From NCBI GenBank assembly GCA_015234045.1, contig JADFWU010000013.1, positions 1 to 64,000 on the forward strand: a stretch of DNA of 64,000 bases, in the 5' to 3' direction. Under the pieces are notes generated by a model. That model had not been told where the DNA came from. It did not search any database and was given only the letters and a program-made list of their open reading frames with translations. The position numbers were made by a program, and so were the translations under genes. The stretch is from Magnetococcales bacterium (GTDB taxonomy: Bacteria > Pseudomonadota > Magnetococcia > Magnetococcales > JADFWU01). This document shows, one piece after another, positions 8,732-19,430 of this stretch. The stretch's first letter is position 1, and each line of letters starts with the position of its first letter.

Positions 8732-11700
8732 GTGCTCAAGATGCTTAATGCATTTATTTTATTAATAATTTTACTATCTTTCCCAGTCCAATCTGCACAA
8801 CAGACAGAAGCATCCTCAACTACGGAAACAAGCAACACCCAATCGCACATCCAACTTTCGGATGACGAGCGAGCCTACCTTGAACGCAAGGGTCCAATCA
8901 AAATGTGTACGGACCCAGATTGGATGCCATTTGAACATATTAATGCACAAGGCAAACATGAAGGAATGGCTGCGGACCTGCTCAAACTGATGCAGCAACG
9001 TGGCCCCATACGTATTCAGTTGGTCAAAACCAGGAATTGGCCCGAGAGTATTCTTTTCGCAAAAAATCGGCACTGTGACATCTTGTCATTGGCTATGGCA
9101 ACCGAAAAACGAAAAGAGTATATGGATTTCACCACACCCTATTTGGATTTTCCTTTTGTCATTGCAACGCGCACTGAAGAGTTGTTCATTGATCGTATTG
9201 AAACAGTGTTCGACAAACCATTGGCCTTGGTCAAAGACTATGCGTACCTGGAGATACTTCGAGCACGCCATCCTGATGCCAATCTGATTGAAGTTAAAAA
9301 TCTGAAACAAGGTCTTGAGTTTGTGCGAGATCATAAGGCATATGGCTATATCGATGCGTTGGCTAGTATCGCCTACACCATTCAACAAGAAGGAATGGTT
9401 GAAATAAAAATTGCCGGCAAGTTTGATGACTCTTGGGATCTGGGCGTAGCAACCCGAAGTGATGAACCTATTCTCCACGACATATTTCAAAAGCTGGTTG
9501 ATACCGTCACATCACCGGAAAAACAAGAGGTATACAGCAATTGGTTTTCAGTTCGATATGAAAAAGGAACTGATTACAATCTGATTGTAAGAATTGTTAT
9601 TGTGATGTTACTGATCCTCGTTATCGGTATATTGTGGGCACGTAAAATATCATCAATGAACAAAGTGTTGCAAGAAGCCAAAGCCGCTGCTTTGGAAGCA
9701 TCGTTAGCAAAATCAGCTTTTTTAGCCAATATGAGCCATGAAATTCGCACCCCAATGAACGCTATCATTGGTATGAGCCATCTCTGTTTGGGGACAGAGA
9801 TGCAGCCGAAACAAAGAGACTATATCGAAAAGGTTTACCATTCCGCCGAATCACTGCTTGGAATCATCAACGATATTTTGGACTTTTCCAAAATTGAAGC
9901 AGGACAACTGGAGATGGAATCCATCCCTTTTCATCTTGATGAGGTGTTGAGCAGTCTTTCCACTGTGATTGCTGCCAAAACACAGGAAAAGGGGGTCGAT
10001 TTGGTGTTCGATGTCCAACCTGATATTCCCAAAAAACTGATGGGGGATCCACTTCGCTTAGGACAGATATTTCTCAATTTGGCAGGCAATGCCCTAAAAT
10101 TCACAGAGTCCGGGGAAATTATCATTCGTGCTGAAATGTTGGCGAATGATGAAAAGGGCGTAAAACTCCAAGTGACAGTGCAAGATACCGGCATCGGCAT
10201 GACGCAAGAGCAATGCAACAAGCTGTTTCAACCTTTCTCTCAAGCAGACAGTTCCACAACACGGAAGTATGGTGGAACCGGGTTGGGACTCACTATCAGT
10301 AAAAAACTGGTGGAAAAAATGGAGGGAATGATCTGGGTTGAAAGTGAGACTGGCCGAGGAACCGCTTTCATTTTTACCGCTCACTTCGGACATGTAAGCG
10401 ATTCAGAACTGTCGTCCCACTATCGATTACCAGACGATCTTTACAAACTTAAAGTGCTTGTTGTGAATGATAAGCCAAGCACTCGCCATGCATTGTCTTC
10501 GACTCTCTCCTTTCATTCATTCCGGGTGACATGTGCCAACGGAGTAGAAGAAGCCGTTGAAATGCTGGAAAGTGCGGCCAAAGCTGATCCATTCAAACTT
10601 GTTCTGATGGATTGTCTGATGTTTGAAATGGATGGCGTATCGGTTCTTCAGCGCATCAAGGATCACCCCTCTCTTTCCAAAGTGCCCATCATCGTTATGG
10701 CGACGGTCTCTGGAAAGGAAAAGGCGGTACATCAAAAGGAAAACAGCGCGTTAAATGGTGTCCTCATTAAACCGGCAACCCCTTCTGATATTTTGGATGT
10801 CGTGGTGGATGCTTTGGGACCACAAGAGACTCACCAAAAAAAGGAAAACAGGCATGAGTCTTGGAAAATCAATGTAGTAGACGCAATTGCTGGTGCTCGT
10901 ATCCTGGTTGTTGAAGACAATGCCATTAATCAACAATTAGCAGATGAGTTATTGAGTCAGGCTGGAGTGAAAGTTGCTATCGCCAGCAATGGCCGGATCG
11001 CTGTTGAGAAAGCGACAAACGAATCCTTTGATGCTGTTTTGATGGACCTGCAAATGCCAGAGATGGATGGTTTTGCCGCCACCAGAATGCTGCGAGCAAA
11101 CTCAAACCTCAAAAACCTTCCCATTATCGCCATAACAGCCAATGCCATGGCCAGCGATCGGAAGAAATGTTTGGATGCAGGCATGAACGATTATGTGGCC
11201 AAGCCAATTAATCCAGAACAACTGTTTTCATGTCTCGTTAAATGGATTCCAGAACGAAAGAGTATCGAAACCTCTCCTTTAATAGAAAAACCAAAACAGA
11301 CGAACACGCCTGTTGATCTTCCTACAGACCTTCCTGGTATTGATGTTGAGATTTGTTTACGCAGAGTTGGTGGCAATCCTGAGACAATGCGCAAACTATT
11401 GACCCGATTCCATGCGGACCATGCAGATGATGTCAGGAATATTCGTAATTGTATACAGGTTGGCACTCTGGATAAAGCCCGTCTTCTCGCCCACACGCTG
11501 AAAGGTATTTCTGGGACTATTGGTGCCATGACACTCCATGAGAGTGCTAAGGCATTTGATCTTTCTCTGAAGGGAGACGCCCCGGATAAGGATGAGCAGA
11601 GCGCCATGTTAAACGAGATGGAACAACAGCTGGATTTCGTAATTGACGGACTGGGGAACGCGTTTTCAAATCAATCAGATACAACAGAAACAGATAGGAC

Positions 11701-11941
11701 GGATGACATTGATAAAGAGGATATTATTGGCATTATTGATACGCTGGAAATGCTTATTGAAGACATGGACCCCGATGCCGAAGAGCAGGTTGCACTGTTG
11801 CATGCCAAATGTACTAGTCGTTCCGAACAGGCGCTTGTTTCTGGTTTGAAAGCGTATGTTGAAAATGCAGAATTTGATGAAGCAGCAGAGGTGCTCGACC
11901 AATTAAGGACGGCACTGAGGACAATGGAGGGGAACTCATGA
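8732..11941 (+). CDS. BvgS/EvgS-type hybrid sensor histidine kinase with HPt domain
   Basis: I start at GTG 8732 because GGAGGA lies 6 nt before it and the product then begins with a clear signal peptide ([16 protein letters not shown] to SA). The frame is open 63 bp further upstream. The 1069-aa order is: periplasmic SBP_bac_3 sensor (about 45-285), membrane helix (about 283-302), HisKA with His336 in MSHEIRTP, HATPase_c ending about 545, a first receiver (Asp627), a second receiver (Asp772 in [10 protein letters not shown]) and an HPt domain with His921 (AHTLKG). This is a full multistep phosphorelay in one chain. In the first receiver the acidic pair reads VVNDKP instead of DD or ED. The stop overlaps the next gene as ATGA, so a GGDEF response regulator is the obvious output partner. 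Confidence 0.93.
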   Translation: MLKMLNAFILLIILLSFPVQSAQQTEASSTTETSNTQSHIQLSDDERAYLERKGPIKMCTDPDWMPFEHINAQGKHEGMAADLLKLMQQRGPIRIQLVKTRNWPESILFAKNRHCDILSLAMATEKRKEYMDFTTPYLDFPFVIATRTEELFIDRIETVFDKPLALVKDYAYLEILRARHPDANLIEVKNLKQGLEFVRDHKAYGYIDALASIAYTIQQEGMVEIKIAGKFDDSWDLGVATRSDEPILHDIFQKLVDTVTSPEKQEVYSNWFSVRYEKGTDYNLIVRIVIVMLLILVIGILWARKISSMNKVLQEAKAAALEASLAKSAFLANMSHEIRTPMNAIIGMSHLCLGTEMQPKQRDYIEKVYHSAESLLGIINDILDFSKIEAGQLEMESIPFHLDEVLSSLSTVIAAKTQEKGVDLVFDVQPDIPKKLMGDPLRLGQIFLNLAGNALKFTESGEIIIRAEMLANDEKGVKLQVTVQDTGIGMTQEQCNKLFQPFSQADSSTTRKYGGTGLGLTISKKLVEKMEGMIWVESETGRGTAFIFTAHFGHVSDSELSSHYRLPDDLYKLKVLVVNDKPSTRHALSSTLSFHSFRVTCANGVEEAVEMLESAAKADPFKLVLMDCLMFEMDGVSVLQRIKDHPSLSKVPIIVMATVSGKEKAVHQKENSALNGVLIKPATPSDILDVVVDALGPQETHQKKENRHESWKINVVDAIAGARILVVEDNAINQQLADELLSQAGVKVAIASNGRIAVEKATNESFDAVLMDLQMPEMDGFAATRMLRANSNLKNLPIIAITANAMASDRKKCLDAGMNDYVAKPINPEQLFSCLVKWIPERKSIETSPLIEKPKQTNTPVDLPTDLPGIDVEICLRRVGGNPETMRKLLTRFHADHADDVRNIRNCIQVGTLDKARLLAHTLKGISGTIGAMTLHESAKAFDLSLKGDAPDKDEQSAMLNEMEQQLDFVIDGLGNAFSNQSDTTETDRTDDIDKEDIIGIIDTLEMLIEDMDPDAEEQVALLHAKCTSRSEQALVSGLKAYVENAEFDEAAEVLDQLRTALRTMEGNS

Positions 11942-12876
11942 GTGAAGGCATGCGAATACTTGTTGTGGATGACGAAAAAATAAACCGTGATTTATTAAAT
12001 GATCTTCTCAGGGATCAGTACAAAATCATGGTTGCCAAGGATGGTTTACAAGCTGTGAAGGCGGCTACCCGAGAACAAAGACGGCCCGATCTGATTTTAC
12101 TGGACATCATGATGCCGGAAATGAATGGCTATGAAGTGTGCCAAAAAATAAAAAATGAAGATGTCTCCAAAGACATTCCCATTATCTTTGTTACGGCAAA
12201 GAATGATGTGGACGATGAAGCGAAAGGATTTGAATTGGGCGCGGTGGACTATATCGCTAAACCGATTTCACCACCCATTGTTCGGGCCAGAGTTAAAACC
12301 CATTTAAAATTGAAACGCAAAACTGATTTGTTGGAAAAAATGGTCTCTCTGGACGGTTTAACTGAAATCCCGAACCGGCGCGCACTTGATGAATTTTTGG
12401 CAAAAGAGTGGCGTCGATCACAAAGATTAAAGTCTCCTCTATCGGTGGTCATGATGGATGTGGACAAATTTAAACCATACAATGATAACTACGGTCACGG
12501 CGCAGGAGATGACTGCTTGAAAAAAGTGGCTAGAGCTTTAATGACTAGCACTAAACGACCTTCAGACTTGGTGGCCCGTTATGGCGGGGAAGAGTTTTGT
12601 GCTGTGTTGCCCAATACAGATCTTGATGGTGCTATAAGCGTTGCGGAAGCATTTAGAGCGACAATTTCCGACTTACAGATTCCTCATGCCTTTTCCGGCA
12701 TTCTTCCGCATGTGACTATCAGCGTTGGGGTCGCCGTCATGGTGCCCAATGAATGGTCAAGCAGCAAGACACTTCAAGAGGCGGCTGATGGTCAACTCTA
12801 TGAAGCCAAAACGAGTGGCCGAAATCAGGTTCGAGGAAAAACACTTCAAGATTGTGGGAATGAGTCGCACACATAG
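11938..12876 (+). CDS. Response regulator with GGDEF diguanylate cyclase domain (PleD/WspR type)
   Basis: The 312-aa protein has an N-terminal receiver (VVDDE, phospho-acceptor Asp in [15 protein letters not shown]) and a C-terminal GGDEF domain with the catalytic RYGGEEF. It should make c-di-GMP from two GTP when phosphorylated, most likely by the HPt domain of the kinase whose gene it overlaps by 4 bp. I see no RxxD inhibitory site immediately before the GGEEF motif. The TAG stop is the first codon of repeat copy B, so the present C-terminus (after NESHT) was set by that insertion. Confidence 0.93.
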   Translation: MSEGMRILVVDDEKINRDLLNDLLRDQYKIMVAKDGLQAVKAATREQRRPDLILLDIMMPEMNGYEVCQKIKNEDVSKDIPIIFVTAKNDVDDEAKGFELGAVDYIAKPISPPIVRARVKTHLKLKRKTDLLEKMVSLDGLTEIPNRRALDEFLAKEWRRSQRLKSPLSVVMMDVDKFKPYNDNYGHGAGDDCLKKVARALMTSTKRPSDLVARYGGEEFCAVLPNTDLDGAISVAEAFRATISDLQIPHAFSGILPHVTISVGVAVMVPNEWSSSKTLQEAADGQLYEAKTSGRNQVRGKTLQDCGNESHT

Positions 12877-13030
12877 TCATTTCGATCCAAAATTTGACAA
12901 TAAATCACTACCTGAGTGGAAACCCTGGTGATGTTTTTGCGCCGCTTTTGATATGCGAAGCAGATCATCAAAGCAAACATATCTCCAGGGCTGGAACAGC
13001 TGACTGTTCAAGTTTTAGACAAGACCACTA
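12874..13030 (+). repeat. MITE-like element, copy B
   Basis: 157 bp, differing from copy A at only a few positions. Its first three bases TAG are the stop codon of the GGDEF gene, and its far end lies 10 bp from the stop of the convergent lipoprotein gene. Confidence 0.8.
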
Positions 13031-13040
13031 TGACAAACCA

Positions 13041-13604
13041 TCAAGAATCGCCTTCATCAACCGGATCACCAAGCACTTCCTTTTGAACAGGATGAAAACG
13101 GCTTTGGCGCAATCCTTCCTGCACCTGTTGAAGCAACATCATCTGTTTGCGAAACAGCTTGGCTTTCACGCGACTCTGTTCACGAGCAACACGAATGCGT
13201 TCGCGGAATTCTGTCATGATCTGCCGCCGCATGACACGCAAATCTCCACCCTGTTTCTGAACAGACGGAATCAGCGCTGAGATCGCTTCATGACGCTGGC
13301 GAAGCAGGTCATGATAGTGTACACGTGCTTGATGAAACGCCTGCCGGACCACATCGGTCTGCGCCTCAAAGTGGGCAACCTTACCTCTCCAATACAACTC
13401 AGGCATGGCCTGTCTTTGGATTTTATCCCAAACACCATCCTCTTTGAATATCACCGGATCTAACGTACTCTCATCAACAGGCGATGTGCATGCGGAAAGC
13501 AGAAGTAACAACAAAAGCGGAAAAAAGACGAAAAGATGACGTGCTTCGCTAATAAAAACAACAGAAGCACGCTGTTTTGACAGGCCGACCAGAGCAGTCG
13601 GCAC
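13041..13604 (-). CDS. Putative lipoprotein, coiled-coil rich
   Basis: The frame contains a poly-leucine signal segment ending in LLSAC, a lipobox whose Cys would be lipidated, so the product is probably an outer- or inner-membrane lipoprotein. The mature part (about 149 aa) is helical and very rich in Arg, Gln and Lys, with a MRRQIMTEFRERIRVAREQ stretch. The start is uncertain: GTG 13604 gives a 38-residue signal and clears the upstream gene, but I see no strong ribosome site; the open frame extends to 13730 inside the regulator gene. It follows the FlbD-like gene by 16 bp, so cotranscription and a flagellar or envelope role are plausible. I do not recognise a family. Confidence 0.6.
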   Translation of the reverse strand: MPTALVGLSKQRASVVFISEARHLFVFFPLLLLLLLSACTSPVDESTLDPVIFKEDGVWDKIQRQAMPELYWRGKVAHFEAQTDVVRQAFHQARVHYHDLLRQRHEAISALIPSVQKQGGDLRVMRRQIMTEFRERIRVAREQSRVKAKLFRKQMMLLQQVQEGLRQSRFHPVQKEVLGDPVDEGDS

Positions 13605-13620
13605 ACAGGAGAAATGAAAT

Positions 13621-14988
13621 TCAGGCCGTCGCACTGACACGCGACGCATATTCGTTGAGCTTATTACGCAAAGTACGGATGGATATTCCCAACATCTCAG
13701 CCGCACGGGTACGATTACCATCCACTTCATTGAGGGTATGACGAATCAATATCTCCTCCATCTCCCGAACAGTGGTTCCCAACGGCATTTGAATCTGATC
13801 CACACCTGTGCCACCCGCATCTATCAAAGTAGACGGTGCAGCACCCGCTGGTGCCGGATCAATCATCAAATCTTCTGGGGTGATCGCCTTACTCTCTGCC
13901 ATAAGCAGCGCCCGTTGAACAACATTCTCCAACTCACGGACATTACCAGGCCAAGGTGCGGCTTCCAAAGCGGCCAAGGCCTGATTGGAAAAGGGAATAT
14001 CGTTACGACCAAACTCTTTGGTAAAACGCCTGCGAAAATGCTCGGCCAGTAGAATGACATCTTTTGTACGCACACGCAGCGGTGGCAATTGGACGGGAAA
14101 CACATTCAAACGGTAGAACAGATCTTCCCTGAAATGCCCTTCCTCAGCATAGGATTTCAACTCTCGGTTGGTAGAAGCGATCACCCGGACATCCACCTGA
14201 ACGGGTTTACGACCACCCACAGGATCTACCTCACCTTCCTGAAGCACGCGCAGAAGCTTTGCTTGAAGCTTCAGACTCATTTCAGAGATTTCATCCAGAA
14301 AGATCGTGCCGCCGTTGGCTTGTAGAAATTTACCTTTTCGATCACCGGTCGCACCGGTAAACGCCCCTTTAATGTGACCGAACAATTCTGATTCTAAAAG
14401 ATTTTCTGGCAACGCAGCACAGTTTAGCGCAACAAAGGACTTTTCAGCACGATCAGAGACTTGGTGGATATAGCGCGCAATCAACTCTTTACCGGTTCCA
14501 CTCTCACCCTGAACAAGCACCGTTGCACGAGATTGCGCCACCCGACGAACCTGGGTAAGCAACTTCAACATCTTCGGATCACCGGTGATCAAATGGCGAC
14601 CGCGCCCCAATTCAGGATCAATGGTGGCAGAGACATAGTTGTTCACCAAGCCTTTGACAATTTCCGAGTCAATGGGCAACAGGATATAATCACTGGCACC
14701 TTGGGCAATGGCCTCACTGGCTTCATGAACACTGCCACGCTCCGCAGCGACCAATACCGGCAAGCCTCGGTACAGAAAGGCTAACTCCCGCACAAGATCA
14801 AACGGCTCCGGCATGGTATCCACCGAAATGATCACCAATCCGGGCAATCCGTCCGACAACCTCTTTTTGGCAGCATCAACAGTGTCGATAATGACGACAT
14901 CCTTCCCGGTGGTCTTGAATTGACCGGCCAGGGTGGAAAAAGCCTTATTGGCACTGCCTATGAGTAATATTTCGCTCTGCTGAGTCAT
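13621..14988 (-). CDS. flbD: Sigma-54-dependent transcriptional activator, FlbD-like
   Basis: The 455-aa protein has a divergent N-terminal receiver (about 5-120), a sigma-54 interacting AAA+ domain (Walker A GESGTGKE, the GAFTGA loop, Walker B FLDEI) and a Fis-type helix-turn-helix at the C-terminus (MLGISIRTLRNKLNEY). That last motif is typical of FlbD, the class III/IV flagellar activator-repressor of Alphaproteobacteria. The receiver has an ISVDT segment in place of a clear acidic pocket, consistent with FlbD-type regulators that do not use normal phosphorylation. FliJ and MotE-like genes elsewhere in the window could be targets. Confidence 0.85.
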   Translation of the reverse strand: MTQQSEILLIGSANKAFSTLAGQFKTTGKDVVIIDTVDAAKKRLSDGLPGLVIISVDTMPEPFDLVRELAFLYRGLPVLVAAERGSVHEASEAIAQGASDYILLPIDSEIVKGLVNNYVSATIDPELGRGRHLITGDPKMLKLLTQVRRVAQSRATVLVQGESGTGKELIARYIHQVSDRAEKSFVALNCAALPENLLESELFGHIKGAFTGATGDRKGKFLQANGGTIFLDEISEMSLKLQAKLLRVLQEGEVDPVGGRKPVQVDVRVIASTNRELKSYAEEGHFREDLFYRLNVFPVQLPPLRVRTKDVILLAEHFRRRFTKEFGRNDIPFSNQALAALEAAPWPGNVRELENVVQRALLMAESKAITPEDLMIDPAPAGAAPSTLIDAGGTGVDQIQMPLGTTVREMEEILIRHTLNEVDGNRTRAAEMLGISIRTLRNKLNEYASRVSATA

Positions 14989-15032
14989 AGTCTCTATTTA
15001 TATTCCAACAATTTGAGAGCCGACACGCTAAG

Positions 15033-15065
15033 GGCCAACAATCCGGGGAGAGCCAATAATCCGGG
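15033..15065. repeat. Two direct copies of GCCAAYAATCCGGG upstream of flbD
   Basis: GCCAACAATCCGGG and GCCAATAATCCGGG are spaced 19 bp apart, 45-78 bp before the flbD start, and are followed by the palindrome GGGCATATGCCC at 15063-15074. They could be operators or part of a hairpin; function unproven. Confidence 0.35.
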
Positions 15066-15077
15066 CATATGCCCACT

Positions 15078-17963
15078 CTACTGGATCATATCCTGAACCA
15101 ACTTCATATGTTCTGCATTTTCAGCGGACGCATTCGCCCAAGGAGAATTCGGCGTTATTTCAGAGGCTGCGCGAAAATGATCTTCAGCACCAACCAAATC
15201 TCCCTTACGTTGCAGGATATCGCCTATTCGGATATTGGCCAATGTTTGAATTTCTTTATCCGTAGCTTTTTCAGCTATCTCCTGAAAAATCGGCAGGGCT
15301 TTATCATCCCCTTTCCACTGATGCATCAGGACAGCATAGTCGTAGTAATCCTTCCCCTCTTCCACATCACGATTATAGAGCAACATCTCCATACTACTCA
15401 CCGCTTGAGGAAAACGTCCGCGCTTGGCTTCCGCCTGTGCCAACAATCGTAGGCGAATCGCATTTTGGGCGGGACTCATTTTTTCAGTTGGCAACTCATC
15501 CAGCAGATTGATAACGTTGATCCAATCCTCTTTAACCGTCAGACGACGCGCCTCATCCAAACGGATTCGCGCCTCAGCGGCAGAAGTTTTCAGATTTGTT
15601 TCCAACGCCAAGCGCCCACCAATACGACGATTTTCTTCCAAACTGTTTGCCAGTTTCAACATCGCTTCCGCAGGGCGCTCTTCCAACCCTTCCAGAGCCG
15701 GAATACTCGCAGAATACATACCCAATCGCATCAACGCTTCAGCCAGCGTCACCCGTGCATCGCCATACCCTTCCCAAGAACGCCAATCTTCACCGAACCG
15801 TTCAGCAATGGAAATCGCTTTTTCCGGGCTATCCACAGCCAAGGCATCTTTCATACCCGCAACCATGTATTTATGCTTGAACTGGTTGGTGCGTTCCACA
15901 GTGGCCGGACGAGAGTTGATCAACAACAACTCATTCAACCGATCCATGGCCTTATGGTAGAAGCCATCGTCACCGAGAAGCTGTGCAGCTGTCAGATTGG
16001 CCTCAATCAACGCTTCGGAAAGGGACTCATCCTTGATAATTTCATCAAGAACCTTCAGACGCTCTTCAGTGGGTTCATCCGTCTGCAACTGCACACGAAA
16101 CACCCGCGCCCAAATAGCGGCATCAGACTCCGGGAACTCCAAAAAAAGCCGTTCCAACAGATTCTTTGCACGATCAGTCTCGCCTAGATAACGCTCTGAC
16201 TCCGCAGCACGCAAAATCGCCCAAGGTGCCAATTCATCGTGGGTATTGTAGTAGTCCAGGAAGCGGATATAGTGGCGCAATGCGTTTTGATAATCGCCCT
16301 GTTTATAGTAGATATCCGCCAAATCCAACTGCCGTTTCGGACTATTGGAAAGCAGTGCCAAATGGTTTTCCGGCATATTGTTAAGAATTTTGACCGCTTC
16401 TTCGAGATCGCACGGATGTTTCCAGCGGCCCCAGGTGATGGTCGGTGCCGAACTTTGCGGACCGCAAGCACGGCGGATCTCCATTTCAGCCCAGAGATAA
16501 CTCGCCTCTGCGCTGGGCAGACCATCCCGCTCATCCAGTTCACTCACCTCTTTCAAGTGAGTGACCACCTTTTTAAACTGCTGCTCCGGGTCCAACACAT
16601 CCGCCAAGCCCAGTGCTGTTTTTGCCCGCTCCAATGCGACTTGCGGATTGTCCTTGGGCAGATTGGGATCAGTGAGAATAGCAGAGGCATCTTCATACCG
16701 ATGCGCTTCATTCAACAGTTGTAGCTGAAACAGACGGAAATCGGTGTAACGGTAGTTATTGGGATAGCGTGCCAATCCCGCCGTCAACTCATCCAGCATC
16801 CAGCCGGTATTTACGTCCATCTGTCGGGCCAGATCAATCTTATACAACTCAACCACTTCCCGATTGATCGTATAGGGAAACACCTCAAGCAGACTATCCA
16901 GGATGGCGCGTGCTTTTCTATAGCGCCTATCCTGCTCGGCTTTTTTGGCATTGGCCCAGAAAAACCCTTCATCCACTTCCTGACCACTCAGGCTGATGGG
17001 CTCCTCATTCATGATAAAAACCGGTGTCAGGCGATTGAGCGGCAACGGATGACCGGCTTGAAGACTGCGTTTGCGATATTCGATAATATTTTCCGCCTCT
17101 TCCTGGCGGCCAATACTGTTCTTACCCCGCAATTCGACAATAAAGGTGCCCGCTTCAGGACTGCGATAGAAGTACACCTCCTGCACTTGAGAATGGATAC
17201 CCAACTCCATTTCGACCCGTCCATCGGGAAAGGCATAAGCCAAAAGGTGGGCAGCCATACCCTTGGGCGTGATCTTCTCTGCAAGGCCAGCCGGTTTAAC
17301 CGGACGCCAGCCCGGATCTAACGAAGCACCCGGCCAGGTCAGACGAACCACACGGGCACCGAAATCCACCACAGCACCCATTCCAGGCTGTGGTGCATCC
17401 TTGCCTTTTTTATCCATTCGCTGGTCCAGACCATCCACCCAACCGTTACCGGTATAGGAAATTACAACCAGCGTGGCATCTCGTCCAGCCATGGCACGAC
17501 CTTCCAACAACATGGTCGGCCCTTGTGCAGAAGGCTCAGGATACCGCTCAATTTCCAAACGATATAGACGGCTCTGATTTTTGGTTTTCAAATGGGCCGG
17601 ACGGTCATTTTTAACAAGATGACCTCGGAAATTAAGATAAGGCTCTTTCAGGGCGATGGTGAGGTGCAATCCCATCTGTGCGCCTGGGATCTCCTCCATC
17701 TTGAAACCACGAATAAATCGCGTACGATCAGGATTAAAATCTTCAAAGGGCAGCGCAAGCAGACCAGGAATCGTAACGCGCAACACAGTCGGACGAATCA
17801 GGGTCAGGCGCGGAGTCTCAAACCCTGGTGGCACGTGGAAGGAGAGCACCTCACGGCGGCCCTGCTCTTCGGAGCCATACTCCAGGGAGGTGAAAAACGC
17901 CAAAGCATTTGAACTGCTGGCAAGGAAGAGAAGTACCGCCAACAGAATGTGTCGCAGGAACAT
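15078..17963 (-). CDS. Large secreted TPR-repeat protein
   Basis: The start is ATG 17963, with GGAGGGG 5-6 nt upstream; the frame extends 42 bp further. The 961-aa product opens with a signal peptide (MFLRHILLAVLLFLASSSN to ALA), then about 330 residues of beta-rich sequence, then many degenerate TPR-like helical pairs (about 340-950) such as DYYKQGDYQNALRHYIRFLD-type units. It is probably periplasmic. The N-terminal beta region recalls AMIN-type cell-wall targeting modules, but I cannot assign it firmly. It lies between two sigma-54 regulators on the same strand, suggesting a role in flagellar or polar assembly. Confidence 0.75.
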   Translation of the reverse strand: MFLRHILLAVLLFLASSSNALAFFTSLEYGSEEQGRREVLSFHVPPGFETPRLTLIRPTVLRVTIPGLLALPFEDFNPDRTRFIRGFKMEEIPGAQMGLHLTIALKEPYLNFRGHLVKNDRPAHLKTKNQSRLYRLEIERYPEPSAQGPTMLLEGRAMAGRDATLVVISYTGNGWVDGLDQRMDKKGKDAPQPGMGAVVDFGARVVRLTWPGASLDPGWRPVKPAGLAEKITPKGMAAHLLAYAFPDGRVEMELGIHSQVQEVYFYRSPEAGTFIVELRGKNSIGRQEEAENIIEYRKRSLQAGHPLPLNRLTPVFIMNEEPISLSGQEVDEGFFWANAKKAEQDRRYRKARAILDSLLEVFPYTINREVVELYKIDLARQMDVNTGWMLDELTAGLARYPNNYRYTDFRLFQLQLLNEAHRYEDASAILTDPNLPKDNPQVALERAKTALGLADVLDPEQQFKKVVTHLKEVSELDERDGLPSAEASYLWAEMEIRRACGPQSSAPTITWGRWKHPCDLEEAVKILNNMPENHLALLSNSPKRQLDLADIYYKQGDYQNALRHYIRFLDYYNTHDELAPWAILRAAESERYLGETDRAKNLLERLFLEFPESDAAIWARVFRVQLQTDEPTEERLKVLDEIIKDESLSEALIEANLTAAQLLGDDGFYHKAMDRLNELLLINSRPATVERTNQFKHKYMVAGMKDALAVDSPEKAISIAERFGEDWRSWEGYGDARVTLAEALMRLGMYSASIPALEGLEERPAEAMLKLANSLEENRRIGGRLALETNLKTSAAEARIRLDEARRLTVKEDWINVINLLDELPTEKMSPAQNAIRLRLLAQAEAKRGRFPQAVSSMEMLLYNRDVEEGKDYYDYAVLMHQWKGDDKALPIFQEIAEKATDKEIQTLANIRIGDILQRKGDLVGAEDHFRAASEITPNSPWANASAENAEHMKLVQDMIQ

Positions 17964-18144
17964 CTCACCCCTCCGTGTGTCTCTGTCTGCGCCAAAGTAT
18001 TTCACAGCCGTTTAAGAATAGCACAGAATGATCTTCAATTCTCCAACAGCCGTGCTATGCTTTTCGCTGTCCATTGAGGTAGAACCGCACTGAGTATACG
18101 CCCCACCTCAACAGAAAATATGTGTGACAATCCTGGAACAAGGT

Positions 18145-19143
18145 TTACCGTTTTGAACGGAACTGATCCAGCCCTTTTTTCTTGATCTTTTCAACCAGAG
18201 TGGTCCGATTAAGTTTCAACAACTGTGCCGCTTTATTCTTGTTCCAGTTAGTCCGATCAAGCGCGTTGAGAATCAGACGATTCTCAAACTCTTCCACATC
18301 CTTGTTAAAATCTGAGGAATCGACATTCTGATTCTTAACGGCAAATGCGGAAGCCGGAATCAGGTGATCACCGGGCGCGGTATGATTCTTATTATCCAGA
18401 ATCTTGGGCGGCAGATCCTCAACCACCACTTCCTCATCGGCGAGGATGGTCAAACGTTCGGTGAGATTTTCAAGCTCACGCACGTTACCAGGCCATTTAT
18501 AGCGGCTGAAAATTTTCATAATTTCCACACCAACTTGAATGGGATCGCGCTCCTGGGTTTTAGCATATTTTGCAATAAAATGATCAACCAACAGAGACAG
18601 ATCACGCCCTCTGTCCCGCAATGGCGGTGCAATCAGAGGCACGACGTTGAGGCGGTAGAACAAGTCTTCACGAAACCGTCCTTCTTCCACCTCGGTTTCA
18701 AGATTTTTATGGGTTGCCGCGATGACACGCACGTCCACCTTGAATGATTTTACCGAACCAACCGGTTCAATCACCCGTTCTTGCAGTACACGCAACATCT
18801 TCACTTGCAGTTTTGGACTCATATCACCAATCTCGTCCAGAAACAGCGTACCACCGTTGGCCAGTTCAAACCGTCCGGGCCGCGTACTGGCCGCACCGGT
18901 AAAAGCACCGCGCACATGTCCGAACAGTTCCGACTCCAGAAGGTCTTCAGGAATCGCGCCACAGTTCACAGGAATGAGCGGCTTATCCTTCCGTGGTGAA
19001 GCCTGGTGTATTGCACGGGCGATCAGCTCTTTACCTGTTCCACTTTCGCCATGTACCAGCACAGTGGAAGGGGTAGCGGCTACCCGCTTGATCATCTTGA
19101 AGAGTTTCTGCATACAGGCAGATTCGCCAATAATACCGTACAC
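18145..19143 (-). CDS. Sigma-54-dependent activator without receiver domain (FleQ-like)
   Basis: This 332-aa protein starts with the AAA+ domain at residue 1 ([14 protein letters not shown]) and has Walker A GESGTGKE, the GAFTGA loop that contacts sigma-54, Walker B FLDEIGDM, and the R-finger region. The C-terminal Fis-type HTH reads [18 protein letters not shown], as in FleQ/FlrA flagellar master regulators. There is no N-terminal regulatory domain, so activity must be controlled by another protein or by level. The start is GTG with GAGGGAGAA just upstream. Confidence 0.85.
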   Translation of the reverse strand: MYGIIGESACMQKLFKMIKRVAATPSTVLVHGESGTGKELIARAIHQASPRKDKPLIPVNCGAIPEDLLESELFGHVRGAFTGAASTRPGRFELANGGTLFLDEIGDMSPKLQVKMLRVLQERVIEPVGSVKSFKVDVRVIAATHKNLETEVEEGRFREDLFYRLNVVPLIAPPLRDRGRDLSLLVDHFIAKYAKTQERDPIQVGVEIMKIFSRYKWPGNVRELENLTERLTILADEEVVVEDLPPKILDNKNHTAPGDHLIPASAFAVKNQNVDSSDFNKDVEEFENRLILNALDRTNWNKNKAAQLLKLNRTTLVEKIKKKGLDQFRSKR

Positions 19144-19430
19144 GCGTTCTTCTCCCTCAGCTACAGCGGGGTAATATCCTAGTTTATAAAGAGGTTTTTT
19201 TCAATTTTGTCGAGGGAATATCAGAGTTTGATTCCGTCAAAAAACCAACACAAGATTACGGCAATTCCCTATGGATATGCAATGCGTTCATATCCAATTT
19301 TTCTGGAAAGCGAGCTTGGTTACTGAATCTCAAGGAAAAAAAATTTATCGTCGCTTCCCAGAGATCCTTTGGACACAATAATTGAATTGTTCAAACCGCC
19401 CCTTTTGCTGCACCGAGGAGTTTACATCAT

